A stretch of 64,000 nt of DNA from Janthinobacterium silvisoli. GTDB lineage: Bacteria; Pseudomonadota; Gammaproteobacteria; Burkholderiales; Burkholderiaceae_D. A model generated the notes under the pieces. That model worked only from the letters and a program-made list of their open reading frames with translations. It was not told the origin of the DNA and ran no database searches. The translations under genes were made by a program, and so were the position numbers. Shown here one piece after another: positions 47,034 to 55,962 of the stretch. The stretch is taken from the NCBI RefSeq assembly GCF_014200725.1, contig NZ_JACHCL010000004.1, forward strand, positions 1-64,000, written 5' to 3'. Position 1 is the stretch's first letter; the number at the start of each line of letters is the position of its first letter.

Positions 47034-48089
47034 ATGAAAAAATCACTCGTTGCTCTCGCCCTCTTCGGCGCATTCGCCGGTGCCGCACAGGCACAGTCGT
47101 CCGTCCAGATCTACGGCACGGTCGATGCCGGCGTCGCCAAGGCAACTGGCACCACTGCCCAGGTCACGAAACGCGACAACAACAAACTGGGCTTCAAGGG
47201 TGCGGAAGATCTGGGCGGCGGTTTGAAAGCAATTTTCCAACTGGAAATCCGCTTCGAACCCGATACCGGCACCATTGAAAACACGTCGGGTGTCAATTCC
47301 CGTCCCTTTTTCCAGGGCCAAAGCCGCGTCGGCCTGCAAGGCGACTTCGGTACCGTGCGTCTGGGCCGTGGCTTGACCGCCTTCCAGGAAACGAGCACCT
47401 ACTTTGAGCCATGGTCGGGCATGCCAACCCCAGTCGGCTTCCAGACCGACCTGCAAGTGGCCGGCTACACCAGCGATCCGCTGAGCCCACCGGGCAACTC
47501 GCGCAACCGCTTCTCGAACGCCGTGTTCTATAACTCGCCGGTCATCGCAGGCTTCCAGTTCAACGCCACCGTGGCGTCCAAGGAAGCGCTCGGCAATATC
47601 GCCGTACCGTTTGCAGCGCCATCGGCAACGAATGCCAGCGGCAACTACGCCCTGGCAGCCAACGTGCAAGCCGGCTCGAATCCGTACTCGGTTTCGGTGA
47701 CCTACACCAACCCGCTGTTTGCCCTGATGGGCGCTTACGAGCGTAATGCCGTGCAAGCAAAACTGTGGTCGGTCGGCGGCTCGGTCAACCCGCTGGACTC
47801 GGGCCTGAAACTGATGGCTTCGTATCAGCATCAGAATGACGATAAGTTCAAGATCATCAACACCAACACCAAGGCGTGGCTGGTTGGCGCCAACTACGAC
47901 GTGGGCCCGGGCAAGATCCGCGCTGGCTACGGTCAAAAAACGCCGGATGGCGTCACCAAGACCAAGCAGGCATCGCTGGGCTACGATTACAACCTGTCGA
48001 AACGCACCTATCTGTACGCAGACATTTCGAACAAGAAAACCGTCAGCTCGGCCAACTACATCGGCGTCGGCGTGCACCACAACTTCTGA
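47034..48089 (+). CDS. Gram-negative trimeric porin (Burkholderiales OmpC-like)
   Basis: A 351-aa outer-membrane porin. The signal peptide is KKSLVALALFGAFAGAAQAQS and the mature protein starts SSVQIYGTVDAGV, the hallmark of beta-proteobacterial general porins. Repeated strands (LGFKGAEDLGGGLKAIFQLE, SRVGLQGDFGTVRLGR) and the C-terminal Phe (GVGVHHNF) needed for BAM recognition are present. AGGGAATAAGAC precedes the ATG. A long AT-rich upstream region and a strong terminator make it monocistronic. Confidence 0.96.
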   Translation: MKKSLVALALFGAFAGAAQAQSSVQIYGTVDAGVAKATGTTAQVTKRDNNKLGFKGAEDLGGGLKAIFQLEIRFEPDTGTIENTSGVNSRPFFQGQSRVGLQGDFGTVRLGRGLTAFQETSTYFEPWSGMPTPVGFQTDLQVAGYTSDPLSPPGNSRNRFSNAVFYNSPVIAGFQFNATVASKEALGNIAVPFAAPSATNASGNYALAANVQAGSNPYSVSVTYTNPLFALMGAYERNAVQAKLWSVGGSVNPLDSGLKLMASYQHQNDDKFKIINTNTKAWLVGANYDVGPGKIRAGYGQKTPDGVTKTKQASLGYDYNLSKRTYLYADISNKKTVSSANYIGVGVHHNF

Positions 48090-48136
48090 TGCCGGCAAGG
48101 GGCGCCCAAGCGGGCGCCATTTGCAGCGCAGAAAAC

Positions 48137-48167
48137 AAAGCGGCATGGGTTACCATGCCGCTTTTTT
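48137..48167 (+). terminator. Rho-independent terminator of the porin gene
   Basis: AAAGCGGCATGG / CCATGCCGCTTT, 12-bp stem with GTTA loop and six T. Confidence 0.92.
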
Positions 48168-48257
48168 CATGGCAACAAGCAACAGCGCCAACTTTGCCCC
48201 GTCCACAGCGCACTCTCGGTTAGAATCAAGCGTTCATCTTTCTTCCTGACACTAACC

Positions 48258-48935
48258 ATGACTGCCACACTCGATTCAAGCACCGTCGCCCAGTATCTGA
48301 GCGAGCACCCGGACTTCTTCGCAGAACACACCAGCCTGCTCGGTGAAGTTAAACTCAGCAGTCCGCTGACGGGCCGTACCATCTCCTTGCAGGAGCGGCA
48401 GATGGAAGTGATGCGCGACAAGTACAAGGCGCTGGAACTGCGCATGTCCAGGCTGAGCCGCGTCGCCGAAGAAAATGGCGCGATTGCCAACAAATTCCAC
48501 GGCTGGAACCAGGCCATGCTGCAGGTGCGCGACGATGCCGCCATGCCGCGCGTGCTGGTCGACGCCTTGCAAAGCAATTTCGGCGTGCCCCATGTCAGCC
48601 TGCGCCTGTGGCAACTGGCGCCCGAATACGCCGACGCCTGGTATAGCCAGAACATCACGGCCGATGTGCGCATGTTCGCCAATGGCTTGCAAACACCGTA
48701 TTGCGGCAGCAACCACGACTTTGAAGCGGTGCAATGGCTGCAGGCAGACAAGGTGGAATCGACCGTCATGATCGCCCTGCGCACGCCGGGCACGGGCGAC
48801 ACCTTCGGCCTGCTGGTGCTCGGTTCACCTGACAGCGAACGCTTCACGTCCAGCATGGGCACCGATTTCCTGGTGCATATCGGCGCCACCGCCAGCGCTG
48901 CCCTGCATGCGCTGGTGGCAGCCAAGCTGCACTGA
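48258..48935 (+). CDS. DUF484 family protein (YigA-like)
   Basis: A 225-aa protein matching DUF484: VAQYLSEHPDFFAEH at the N-terminus, a coiled segment SLQERQMEVMRDKYKALELRMSR, then a GAF-like C-terminal domain (VMIALRTPGTGDTFGLLVLGS). The biochemical role is unknown; the family is nearly always next to xerC, and here xerC starts 1 bp after the stop. No Shine-Dalgarno sequence is obvious before the ATG. Confidence 0.88.
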   Translation: MTATLDSSTVAQYLSEHPDFFAEHTSLLGEVKLSSPLTGRTISLQERQMEVMRDKYKALELRMSRLSRVAEENGAIANKFHGWNQAMLQVRDDAAMPRVLVDALQSNFGVPHVSLRLWQLAPEYADAWYSQNITADVRMFANGLQTPYCGSNHDFEAVQWLQADKVESTVMIALRTPGTGDTFGLLVLGSPDSERFTSSMGTDFLVHIGATASAALHALVAAKLH

Positions 48936-48936
48936 T

Positions 48937-49884
48937 ATGCTTGCCTCGCGCAGCAAGGCGGAATGGCTGGAGACCTACCTGGCGCAGCTGGCCACGCAGC
49001 GCAAGCTGTCGCCACACACGGTGGCCGCCTATGCACGCGACCTGCGCGAGCTGCTGACGCTCAGCGCAGATATCGCCTGGACCGCGCTGGCGCATAATGA
49101 AGTGCGCCGCTACACGGCCAAGCTGCATGCAGGCGGGCTGGACCCGCGTTCGATCGCACGCAAGCTGTCGTCGTGGCGCGGCTTTTTTGCCTGGCTCAGC
49201 GGCGAAACGGCGCTCGACGCCAACCCGGTGGATGGCATCCGCGCCCCCAAGCGGGCCAAGAGCCTGCCCAAGGCCTTGTCGGTCGACGACGCCGTGCGCC
49301 TGGTGGCGCCCGCCACCCACCCGCAAGGCAAGCCGGAACCGGAACAGCTGTGCAACCGCGCCATGTTCGAACTGCTGTATTCGAGCGGACTGCGGGTGTC
49401 CGAACTGACCAGCCTCGACACACACTATTGCAAGGCGGAAAATGGTCTGCCCGCCTCGCTGGGCTGGATCGACATGGCCAGCTTCGAAGTCATCGTCACC
49501 GGCAAGGGCAGCAAGATGCGCAAGGTGCCCGTCGGCAAGGCCGCCCTGGTCGCCCTGTCAAGCTGGCTGGCCGTGCGCCCGCCTGCCAGGGATGGCAGCG
49601 CCGCCCTGTTCCTGAGCACGCGGGGCACGCGCATCTCGCCCAGGGTGCTGCAATTGCGCCTGAAAGCACACGCGCTCAGTTCGGATATCCCTGCCAATGT
49701 GCATCCGCACGTGCTGCGCCACTCGTTTGCCTCGCACGTGCTGCAATCGTCGGGCGACCTGCGTGCCGTGCAGGAAATGCTGGGCCATGCCAGCATCACC
49801 TCGACCCAGGTCTACACGGCGCTCGATTTCCAGCACCTGGCCCAGGTGTACGACCAGGCCCACCCGCGGGCCAAGCTCAAATAA
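48937..49884 (+). CDS. xerC: Tyrosine recombinase XerC
   Basis: A 315-aa site-specific recombinase that with XerD resolves chromosome dimers at dif. The N-terminal core-binding domain includes LSPHTVAAYARDLRELL. The catalytic residues are in place: Arg153 (SSGLRVSEL), His258 and Arg261 (HVLRHSFASH), a His in LGHASI and the nucleophile Tyr293 (TQVYTALD). Position next to DUF484 supports xerC rather than xerD or a phage integrase. The start at 48937 begins the family N-terminus. Confidence 0.95.
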   Translation: MLASRSKAEWLETYLAQLATQRKLSPHTVAAYARDLRELLTLSADIAWTALAHNEVRRYTAKLHAGGLDPRSIARKLSSWRGFFAWLSGETALDANPVDGIRAPKRAKSLPKALSVDDAVRLVAPATHPQGKPEPEQLCNRAMFELLYSSGLRVSELTSLDTHYCKAENGLPASLGWIDMASFEVIVTGKGSKMRKVPVGKAALVALSSWLAVRPPARDGSAALFLSTRGTRISPRVLQLRLKAHALSSDIPANVHPHVLRHSFASHVLQSSGDLRAVQEMLGHASITSTQVYTALDFQHLAQVYDQAHPRAKLK

Positions 49885-49925
49885 GCAAACCCGCAGCCTG
49901 ATCCATATCAAGCGGATAGTGGCTG

Positions 49926-49956
49926 TTTGCAAGCATTTGCAAAATTCCGGCATAAT
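49926..49956 (+). promoter_or_regulatory. Putative promoter and inverted-repeat operator of the CobW gene
   Basis: TTTGCAA (49926-49932) and TTGCAAA (49937-49943) form a 7-bp inverted repeat with a 4-nt spacer. TTGCAA (49927-49932) also reads as a -35, 18 nt ahead of the -10 CATAAT (49951-49956). A repressor bound to the repeat would block the promoter. It does not match the Zur consensus I know. Inferred. Confidence 0.5.
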
Positions 49957-50014
49957 CGTCCGGATTCGCCGGCTTGCACGGCGACACCACCGACACACAG
50001 CATAGGCACTCTTC

Positions 50015-51103
50015 ATGGCACTGATACCAACCACCATCCTCACCGGTTTTCTGGGCGCCGGCAAAACCACCCTGCTCAACCGCATATTGCAGGAAGACCA
50101 TGGCATGCGTATCGCCGTGATCGAAAATGAGTTTGGCCAGGAAAATATCGACAATGAAATCCTGGTGCAAGACAGCAGCGAGCAAATCATCGAAATGAAT
50201 AACGGCTGCATCTGCTGCACCGTGCGCGGCGACCTGATCGTGGCCCTGACGGCGCTGGCGCAAAAGCGCGACGCCGGCTTGCTGGCATTTGACCGCATCG
50301 TCATCGAAACCACGGGCCTGGCCAATCCCGGTCCGGTGGCGCAGACTTTCTTTGTCGATGAAGAAGTGGGCAGCCATTACATGCTCGACGCGATCATTAC
50401 CGTAGTCGATGCACGCCATGCCATGAAACAACTTGACGAATACGAAGAAGCGCAACGGCAAGTGGGCTTTGCCGACAAGCTGCTGCTGTCGAAAACCGAC
50501 CTGGTCAGTGAAGATGACGTAGCTGCGCTGACGCGCCGCCTGAAGCGCATCAATCCACGCGCACCGATCGGCAAGGTGGATTTCGGCCGCGCACCGATTG
50601 CCGAAGTGCTCGATATCCGTGGTTTCAACCTGAATGAAAAGCTGGAGCTGGACCCGGATTTCCTGGCTACCGAAAGCGCCCATGTGCATAACCATGACCA
50701 TGACCATGCGCACGAGCATAAACACGATCATGAGCACGCCCATGAGCACAGCGACGCCTGCGCCACTGACTGCGGCCATCACGATCACCACCATGCCCAG
50801 CACAGCGACGATATCGCCGCCTTTGTTTTCAAGAGTACGCAGCCGTTCGACAGCGCCAAGCTCGACGAGTTCCTTGGCGGCCTGGTACAAGTGTATGGCC
50901 CCCGCATGCTGCGCTACAAGGGTGTGCTGCTGATGCAGGGCGCCGAGCGCAAAGTGGTGTTCCAGGGCGTGCACCAGCTGATGGGCAGCGACCTGGGCGC
51001 CAAATGGGGCGAAGACGAGGTACGCGGCAGCAAAATGGTGTTTATTGGCAAAAATCTACCAAAAGACATTTTTATTCGCGGACTCGAACAATGTTTGGTA
51101 TAA
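50015..51103 (+). CDS. CobW-family (COG0523) GTP-binding metallochaperone with His-rich loop
   Basis: A 362-aa G3E GTPase. The P-loop is GFLGAGKTT (residues 11-19), the metal-binding CxCC is Cys65, Cys67, Cys68 (NGCICCTV), and KTDLV supplies guanine specificity. Residues about 223-264 form an extreme His-rich stretch containing 18 histidines and two cysteines, an expected metal reservoir. A C-terminal CobW_C domain follows. Members deliver zinc or other metals to target enzymes, often under zinc limitation. The next gene is a DksA lacking most zinc-finger cysteines. Metal and client are not readable; zinc is the best guess. Confidence 0.92.
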   Translation: MALIPTTILTGFLGAGKTTLLNRILQEDHGMRIAVIENEFGQENIDNEILVQDSSEQIIEMNNGCICCTVRGDLIVALTALAQKRDAGLLAFDRIVIETTGLANPGPVAQTFFVDEEVGSHYMLDAIITVVDARHAMKQLDEYEEAQRQVGFADKLLLSKTDLVSEDDVAALTRRLKRINPRAPIGKVDFGRAPIAEVLDIRGFNLNEKLELDPDFLATESAHVHNHDHDHAHEHKHDHEHAHEHSDACATDCGHHDHHHAQHSDDIAAFVFKSTQPFDSAKLDEFLGGLVQVYGPRMLRYKGVLLMQGAERKVVFQGVHQLMGSDLGAKWGEDEVRGSKMVFIGKNLPKDIFIRGLEQCLV

Positions 51104-51104
51104 A
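51096..51104 (+). promoter_or_regulatory. Putative extended -10 promoter for dksA
   Basis: TGGTATAAA (TG-n-TATAAA) overlaps the last codons of the CobW gene. No clear -35 is present, as is usual for extended -10 promoters. A start near 51112 would give a leader of about 470 nt. Confidence 0.4.
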
Positions 51105-51583
51105 CTAGCCGGGTTTTGCAAAAGGCCCGTTGCAAATAGGAAAGGGAAAGAAAACACGCTTTCCCGCTGTCTGACGAGAATTTTGCTGGAACTTGCTGGA
51201 ATAAACCAACAAGTGGCCATATCTGATCGGCTCGTCAACAAATCGGGATGGCAATATACGGCAAAGCGTGCCAAAATCAGCGACGAAAACGGCCCTTGTC
51301 GTTAACCTGTCATGAAATGCTGGCAAACTGCCGCTGGCCGCATGCCAGGCATGAAATCGCTCCACCCCACTACGCAGGTCGACGCAAGCAATAGCGAGAC
51401 TGGCATATAGCGGTAAAAAGTTATCAACATGGCAAATGCAGCCGGACAGCAGTCTGCCGGCAAGCCTAGGTCGCAAGCAGTACAGCCGGACAGCAATGCC
51501 AAGCGGAACCTGTACAGTTGCTCGGCATCGCCGCAGTAACTGATCAATTTGAAAACTCTGTCGTATCGAAGGTAAGCGAAGTT
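51104..51583. other. 480-bp gene-free region ahead of dksA
   Basis: No ORF here has a ribosome binding site or family features. Visible structure: the palindrome TTTTGCAAAA (51114-51123) followed by TTGCAAA (51130-51136), repeating the TTTGCAA motif seen ahead of the CobW gene, and a direct repeat of TTGCTGGAA at 51183-51191 and 51193-51201. It may be a long regulatory 5' UTR or hold an sRNA. Confidence 0.5.
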
Positions 51584-52036
51584 ATGACCAAAACTAATAA
51601 ATCGACCCCGGCCGCCAACCAAGAGATCCCTCTCATCAGCGAAGAGCAAATTCGCGCCATGAGCGAGGACGACTACATGAATGCAGCCCAGCTGGCATTC
51701 TTCAAGGCGCGCCTGCAACAGCTCGAAAAAGACTTGCTGAAAAACGCAGGCGAAACCACCGAACATTTGCGCGAAACGGTGCTGGTACCCGATCCGGCCG
51801 ACCGCGCCACGATCGAGGAAGAGCATGCGCTGGAACTGCGCACGCGCGACCGCGAACGCAAACTGCTGAAAAAAGTTCAGCAATCGATCGCCAGCATCGA
51901 TGCCGGCGATTACGGCTGGTGTGAAGAAACGGGCGAGCCTATCGGCATTCCCCGCCTGATCGCCCGTCCAACCGCCACCCTGTCGCTGGAGGCCCAGCAA
52001 CGGCGCGAACTGAAGCAAAAACTGTACGGCGACTGA
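51584..52036 (+). CDS. dksA: RNA polymerase-binding transcription factor DksA (cysteine-poor)
   Basis: A 150-aa factor that binds the RNA polymerase secondary channel and acts with ppGpp in the stringent response. The coiled-coil tip DPADRATIEEE keeps both acidic residues (Asp70, Asp73), equivalent to E. coli Asp71/Asp74. The zinc finger is degenerate: the four cysteine positions read Cys113, Thr116, Ser134, Ala137 (GWCEETG ... SLEAQ), so zinc cannot be held in the usual way. Start at MTKTNKS is preceded by AAGG. It is downstream of a CobW metallochaperone and upstream of hslVU, with its own strong terminator. Confidence 0.95.
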   Translation: MTKTNKSTPAANQEIPLISEEQIRAMSEDDYMNAAQLAFFKARLQQLEKDLLKNAGETTEHLRETVLVPDPADRATIEEEHALELRTRDRERKLLKKVQQSIASIDAGDYGWCEETGEPIGIPRLIARPTATLSLEAQQRRELKQKLYGD

Positions 52037-52063
52037 TCGCCCGGCCCTTGGGGGCCATCCTTG

Positions 52064-52098
52064 AAAAAGCATGCAAATATCCTTGCATGCTTTTTTTT
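52064..52098 (+). terminator. Rho-independent terminator of dksA
   Basis: AAAAAGCATGCAA / TTGCATGCTTTTT, 13-bp stem with a 6-nt loop and eight T. It separates dksA from hslVU. Confidence 0.93.
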
Positions 52099-52226
52099 CG
52101 TCCAGACCTAGCTACACTGGAACAAGCACATCTATCCTGAATCTGGCTTGCAATTGCCTTTTCCATCCCCATTTTTGAACAATCGGTGCGCAATCGCACG
52201 GCTTTGCACGAACTTTTGAGGTCAAT

Positions 52227-52763
52227 ATGGAACAATTTCACGGCACCACCATCCTCTGCGTACGGCGCGGCAAGCAAGTCGCCCTGGGCGGCGACGGCCA
52301 GGTAACACTGGGCAATATCGTCATGAAGGGCACGGCCCGCAAGGTACGCAAGTTGTATCAAGGTAAAGTCCTGGTAGGTTTCGCCGGCGGCACCGCCGAC
52401 GCGTTTACCCTGCTCGACCGCTTTGAGGGCAAGCTGGAAAAACACCAGGGCAATTTGCTGCGCGCTTCGGTGGAACTGGCCAAGGACTGGCGCACCGACC
52501 GCGTGCTGCGCCGACTGGAAGCGATGCTGCTGGTGGCAGACAGCGAATCGACCCTGGTCATCACGGGCAATGGGGATGTGCTGGAGCCGGAAGACGGCAT
52601 CGGCGCCATCGGTTCGGGCGGTAGCTACGCGCAATCGGCCGCCAAGGCGCTGCAGGAAAATACAGACTTGCCGCCGGCCGAAGTGATCAAGAAATCGCTG
52701 ACCATCGCCGCTGAACTCTGCATTTATACCAACATGTCGCACATCATCGAAACGTTAGATTAA
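52227..52763 (+). CDS. hslV: ATP-dependent protease HslVU, peptidase subunit HslV
   Basis: A 178-aa threonine peptidase of the ClpYQ complex. The catalytic Thr is residue 7 after a short MEQFHG propeptide (TTILCVRRG), followed by [23 protein letters not shown] and [22 protein letters not shown] precedes the ATG. The position two after the catalytic Thr-Thr pair is Cys (TTILC) where Ser is common. It is followed by hslU 20 bp downstream, the standard hslVU operon. Confidence 0.97.
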   Translation: MEQFHGTTILCVRRGKQVALGGDGQVTLGNIVMKGTARKVRKLYQGKVLVGFAGGTADAFTLLDRFEGKLEKHQGNLLRASVELAKDWRTDRVLRRLEAMLLVADSESTLVITGNGDVLEPEDGIGAIGSGGSYAQSAAKALQENTDLPPAEVIKKSLTIAAELCIYTNMSHIIETLD

Positions 52764-52783
52764 GTACGAAAGCCGAGCAGAAT

Positions 52784-54142
52784 ATGATCATGAACATGAC
52801 CCCATTGGAAATCGTCGCTGAACTCGACAAGCATGTGGTGGGACAAGGCAAGGCCAAACGCGCCGTCGCCATCGCCTTGCGCAACCGCTGGCGCCGCCAG
52901 CAGGTGGCCGAGCCGCTGCGCCATGAAATCACGCCTAAAAATATCCTGATGATCGGCCCGACGGGCGTCGGCAAGACTGAAATCGCGCGCCGCCTGGCCA
53001 AGCTGGCCGACGCGCCCTTCATCAAGATCGAAGCGACCAAATTCACGGAAGTCGGTTATGTGGGCCGCGACGTGGACACCATCATCCGCGACCTGATCGA
53101 CATCGGCATCAAGCAGACGCGCGCCTCGGAAATGAAGAAAGTGCGCGTGCGCGCCGAAGATGCCGCGGAAGACCGCATCATCGACATCCTGGTGCCGCCA
53201 GCGCGCGACTTCGGCTTTACGCCAAATTCGGCAGCAGCCGTGGACACGGGCAGCGGCGACAGCACGCGCCAGACTTTCCGCAAGCGTTTGCGCCAGGGCG
53301 AGCTGGACGACAAGGAAATCGAGATCGAACTGGCCGAAGCGGGCCCGCAAATGGAAATCATGGCGCCGCCTGGCATGGAAGAAATGACGGAGCAGATCAA
53401 GTCCATGTTTTCGGGCGCGGGCCAGGCACGCAAGAAGGCGCGCAAGGTCAAGATCAAGGAGGCGTTGAAACTGCTGGTCGAGGAAGAAGCGGCCAAGCTG
53501 GTCAACGAAGACGAGCTGAAACAAAAGGCCATCCAGAACGTGGAGCAGAACGGCATCGTTTTCCTGGACGAGATCGACAAGATCGCTTCGCGCTCGGAAT
53601 CGGGTGGCGCCGACATCTCGCGCGCCGGCGTGCAGCGCGACCTGCTGCCGCTGGTCGAAGGCACGACGGTGAACACCAAGTACGGCATGATACGTACGGA
53701 CCATATCCTGTTCATCGCCTCGGGCGCCTTCCACTTGTCCAAACCGTCCGACCTGATCCCGGAATTGCAAGGCCGCTTCCCGATCCGCGTGGAGCTGGAA
53801 TCGCTGTCGATCTCCGATTTCGAGCGCATCCTGACCAGCACCGACGCCTGCCTGACGATGCAGTACGAAGCCTTGCTGGCGACCGAAAACCTGAAGCTGC
53901 AATTTGCGCCGGAAGGCATCACGCGCCTGGCTGAAATCGCCTACTCGGTCAACGAGCGCACGGAAAACATCGGCGCGCGCCGTTTGCATACGGTGATGGA
54001 AAAGCTGCTGGAAGAAGTGTCGTTTACGGCCAGCGAAGGCAGTAGCAGCAGCGAAAACCTGCTGGTGATCGATGCCGCGTACGTGAACCAGCGCCTGGAG
54101 GCGCTGTCGGTCAACGAGGACCTGTCGCGCTACGTGTTGTAA
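52784..54142 (+). CDS. hslU: ATP-dependent protease HslVU, ATPase subunit HslU
   Basis: A 452-aa AAA+ unfoldase that feeds HslV. Walker A is GPTGVGKT (residues 58-65), the Walker B is [11 protein letters not shown], and the I-domain insertion lies around 110-240. The C-terminal tail LSRYVL, which docks into HslV, is conserved. Three in-frame ATGs (52784, 52790, 52796) are possible starts; none has a strong ribosome binding site, in line with coupling to hslV. Confidence 0.97.
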   Translation: MIMNMTPLEIVAELDKHVVGQGKAKRAVAIALRNRWRRQQVAEPLRHEITPKNILMIGPTGVGKTEIARRLAKLADAPFIKIEATKFTEVGYVGRDVDTIIRDLIDIGIKQTRASEMKKVRVRAEDAAEDRIIDILVPPARDFGFTPNSAAAVDTGSGDSTRQTFRKRLRQGELDDKEIEIELAEAGPQMEIMAPPGMEEMTEQIKSMFSGAGQARKKARKVKIKEALKLLVEEEAAKLVNEDELKQKAIQNVEQNGIVFLDEIDKIASRSESGGADISRAGVQRDLLPLVEGTTVNTKYGMIRTDHILFIASGAFHLSKPSDLIPELQGRFPIRVELESLSISDFERILTSTDACLTMQYEALLATENLKLQFAPEGITRLAEIAYSVNERTENIGARRLHTVMEKLLEEVSFTASEGSSSSENLLVIDAAYVNQRLEALSVNEDLSRYVL

Positions 54143-54175
54143 CTGCGTGCTGTAATCACGGCAAAGGAGGAAACG

Positions 54176-54364
54176 GTGGCAAACAAGGCCCTGGCGACGC
54201 GGCAGAAAATGCAGTTCCGCGTCGAACCTTCGCAAAAGCCGCGCAACCCGGTTGCCGCCGCCGCCAAGCAGCGCGCGGCCGGGGCGCATGTCAAAACCGT
54301 ATCAGGCCAGCGCCAGCAAGAAAAACGCTTGCTGGCGAAACTGCTGCTGAAAGTGGAAACTTAA
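54176..54364 (+). CDS. Small basic hypothetical protein
   Basis: A 62-aa protein starting at GTG, preceded by an unusually strong AAAGGAGGAAAC. It is rich in Lys, Arg, Gln and Ala (ANKALATRQKMQFRV, QRAAGAHVKTV, QQEKRLLAKLLLKVET) with no signal peptide or membrane segment, and it ends in a likely amphipathic helix. It lies 33 bp after hslU and may belong to the hslVU operon. Its stop overlaps the stop of the convergent barrel protein in the shared TTAA. No family recognised; a nucleic-acid- or ribosome-associated role is possible but unsupported. Confidence 0.7.
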   Translation: MANKALATRQKMQFRVEPSQKPRNPVAAAAKQRAAGAHVKTVSGQRQQEKRLLAKLLLKVET

Positions 54365-54993
54365 AAGCGGTAAGACGCGCCGAGCGAAAACATGTCAGCT
54401 TTGGTTTTCTGGCTGCCGCTGTACTTCACCGGTACGCGGTCCCAGTCGAGGTGCAGCGACCAGTTCTTGTTCAGCGCATAAGCCGCGCCGAGACCATACA
54501 TCAGTCCCGCCTTGTTCTCCTTGTCCGACCCGCCTGTGGCGTAATCGACCTTGCCCTGCGTGTAAGCCAGACCGGCGCGACCGCTCAAGGTAAACGCGTC
54601 GAACTGGTAGCCGAGCACGCCTTGTACGCCGGCGCCGTTGAACTTGCCGCGGCCCGCGACTTTTCCCGCCCCGGTATCGAAACCCGATGTGACGCTGCCG
54701 CTGGTGTAGCCCACCAGTTCAATCGCAGGCACGGCAACGCCGCCCTGAAAGGGCAGTGCGTCGAAACTGTAACCCACGTAGGCCTTGCCGTTACGCTTGC
54801 TGCTCTTGTCGCAGTTTTGCTGGCCTGGCGCGCAATCGAGGCCGGTGCTGGCACGGAAGCCGTAGCTGGCACCTGCATACACTGGACCCGGGTTGGCGCC
54901 AGGATTGGCGTTGGTGTCTGCCGCCGAAGCGTGAAAAGGAGCGAAGGTGGCGAGCGCCAGCATCGCTGCTGGAATGATGTGTTGTGGTGACAT
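54361..54993 (-). CDS. Small outer-membrane beta-barrel protein (OmpW/opacity-like)
   Basis: A 210-aa protein. The signal peptide is MLALATFAPFHASAAD. Alternating hydrophobic strands (YAGASYGFRAS, GKAYVGYSFDA, LYALNKNWSLHLDWDRVPVKY) and the C-terminal Phe (FSLGASYRF) define an eight-strand-type barrel. CDCxx-like cysteines (DCAPGQQNC) could form a surface disulfide. AGAGG lies six bases before the ATG. It is divergent from a HTH regulator (180 bp between starts), its likely controller. Function unknown. Confidence 0.82.
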   Translation of the reverse strand: MSPQHIIPAAMLALATFAPFHASAADTNANPGANPGPVYAGASYGFRASTGLDCAPGQQNCDKSSKRNGKAYVGYSFDALPFQGGVAVPAIELVGYTSGSVTSGFDTGAGKVAGRGKFNGAGVQGVLGYQFDAFTLSGRAGLAYTQGKVDYATGGSDKENKAGLMYGLGAAYALNKNWSLHLDWDRVPVKYSGSQKTKADMFSLGASYRF

Positions 54994-55173
54994 GAATAAC
55001 CTCTACAAGTGATGGGATTTCCTGGTGCTTGCGCGCTATGCGGGCGAGCAGATGCAGTGTCTGCTGTTTTGCAAAAAAGTACTACCTGCTTGTGCAAAGT
55101 TCCTTTAGAGGCTACATTTAGTACCGTAATCCACGACCAGATTTGCAAGACAGACATCCATGAAAGAAGCTCC

Positions 55174-55962
55174 ATGAGTTCACCCGAACTGGTTTTACGC
55201 GTGCTGCGCACCCAGCTGCGCGCCGCCGGCATCACCTACAAGGTGCTGGCCGAGCGCATCGACATGAGCGAATCGAGCGTCAAGCGCATGTTCGGCCAGC
55301 ACGACATGTCGCTATCGCGCCTGGCCCTGATCTGCAAGGCAGCCGGCATCGCCATGGAAGATGTGCTGCGCGGCGCGGCCGACATCACGCCGCATGCCGA
55401 CACGCTCACCCTGGTGCAGGAAAAGTCATTGATCGCCCACCCGCGCCTGCTGCTGGTGGCGATCTGCTGCCTGGGGCACTGGAACCTGGAACAAGTGGTG
55501 GAAACCTATGCGCTGAGCGAAGCCGAATGCATCGGCTATCTGGCGGAACTGGACCGCCTGGGCCTGATCGAACTCAAGCCGCTGAACCGCTACAGCCTGC
55601 GCGTTTCGAACGCCTTTCACTGGCTGGCCGACGGTCCCGTGCAGCAGTACTTCCGCGAACACGTGGTGGCCGATTATTTCAGCGGCCATTTCGATGGCGC
55701 CGGTGAAACCCTGATGTGCATCCCGGCCCGTTTGTGCCTGCCCAGCGCGCAGGAGATGGTGCAAAAGATCCGCCAGCTGGCCGAAGAACTGGCGCGGCTG
55801 CACCAGAGCGACCGGCGTTTGGCGCCGGCCGAGCGCGATGGATTTACCCTGCTGCTGGGTTTCCGCTCATGGGAATTTGCCGCCTTCACAGCCCTGCGCC
55901 GCAGCGCGCCAGCCGGCACGCCGGCCACGCCGCCTTACCAGACGGGACCCAGGAACAGGTAA
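55174..55962 (+). CDS. XRE-type helix-turn-helix transcriptional regulator
   Basis: A 262-aa protein with an N-terminal HTH (TYKVLAERIDMSESSVKRMF and the following recognition region) and a C-terminal ligand or oligomerisation region without a recognised family. ATG at 55174 is chosen because GAAG precedes it and the HTH then starts near residue 25; the longer reading from 55009 is Cys-rich and unsupported. It is divergent from the outer-membrane barrel gene and convergent with the patatin gene (28-bp 3' overlap). Confidence 0.82.
   Translation: MSSPELVLRVLRTQLRAAGITYKVLAERIDMSESSVKRMFGQHDMSLSRLALICKAAGIAMEDVLRGAADITPHADTLTLVQEKSLIAHPRLLLVAICCLGHWNLEQVVETYALSEAECIGYLAELDRLGLIELKPLNRYSLRVSNAFHWLADGPVQQYFREHVVADYFSGHFDGAGETLMCIPARLCLPSAQEMVQKIRQLAEELARLHQSDRRLAPAERDGFTLLLGFRSWEFAAFTALRRSAPAGTPATPPYQTGPRNR

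Noticed and set aside
49926..49943. Zur box ahead of the CobW gene
   Set aside because: The inverted repeat TTTGCAA-N4-TTGCAAA does not match the GTTATANTATAAC-type Zur consensus, so only an unassigned operator is claimed.
51045..51305. An 86-aa ORF overlapping the end of the CobW gene
   Set aside because: It has no ribosome binding site and starts inside the upstream gene in another frame.
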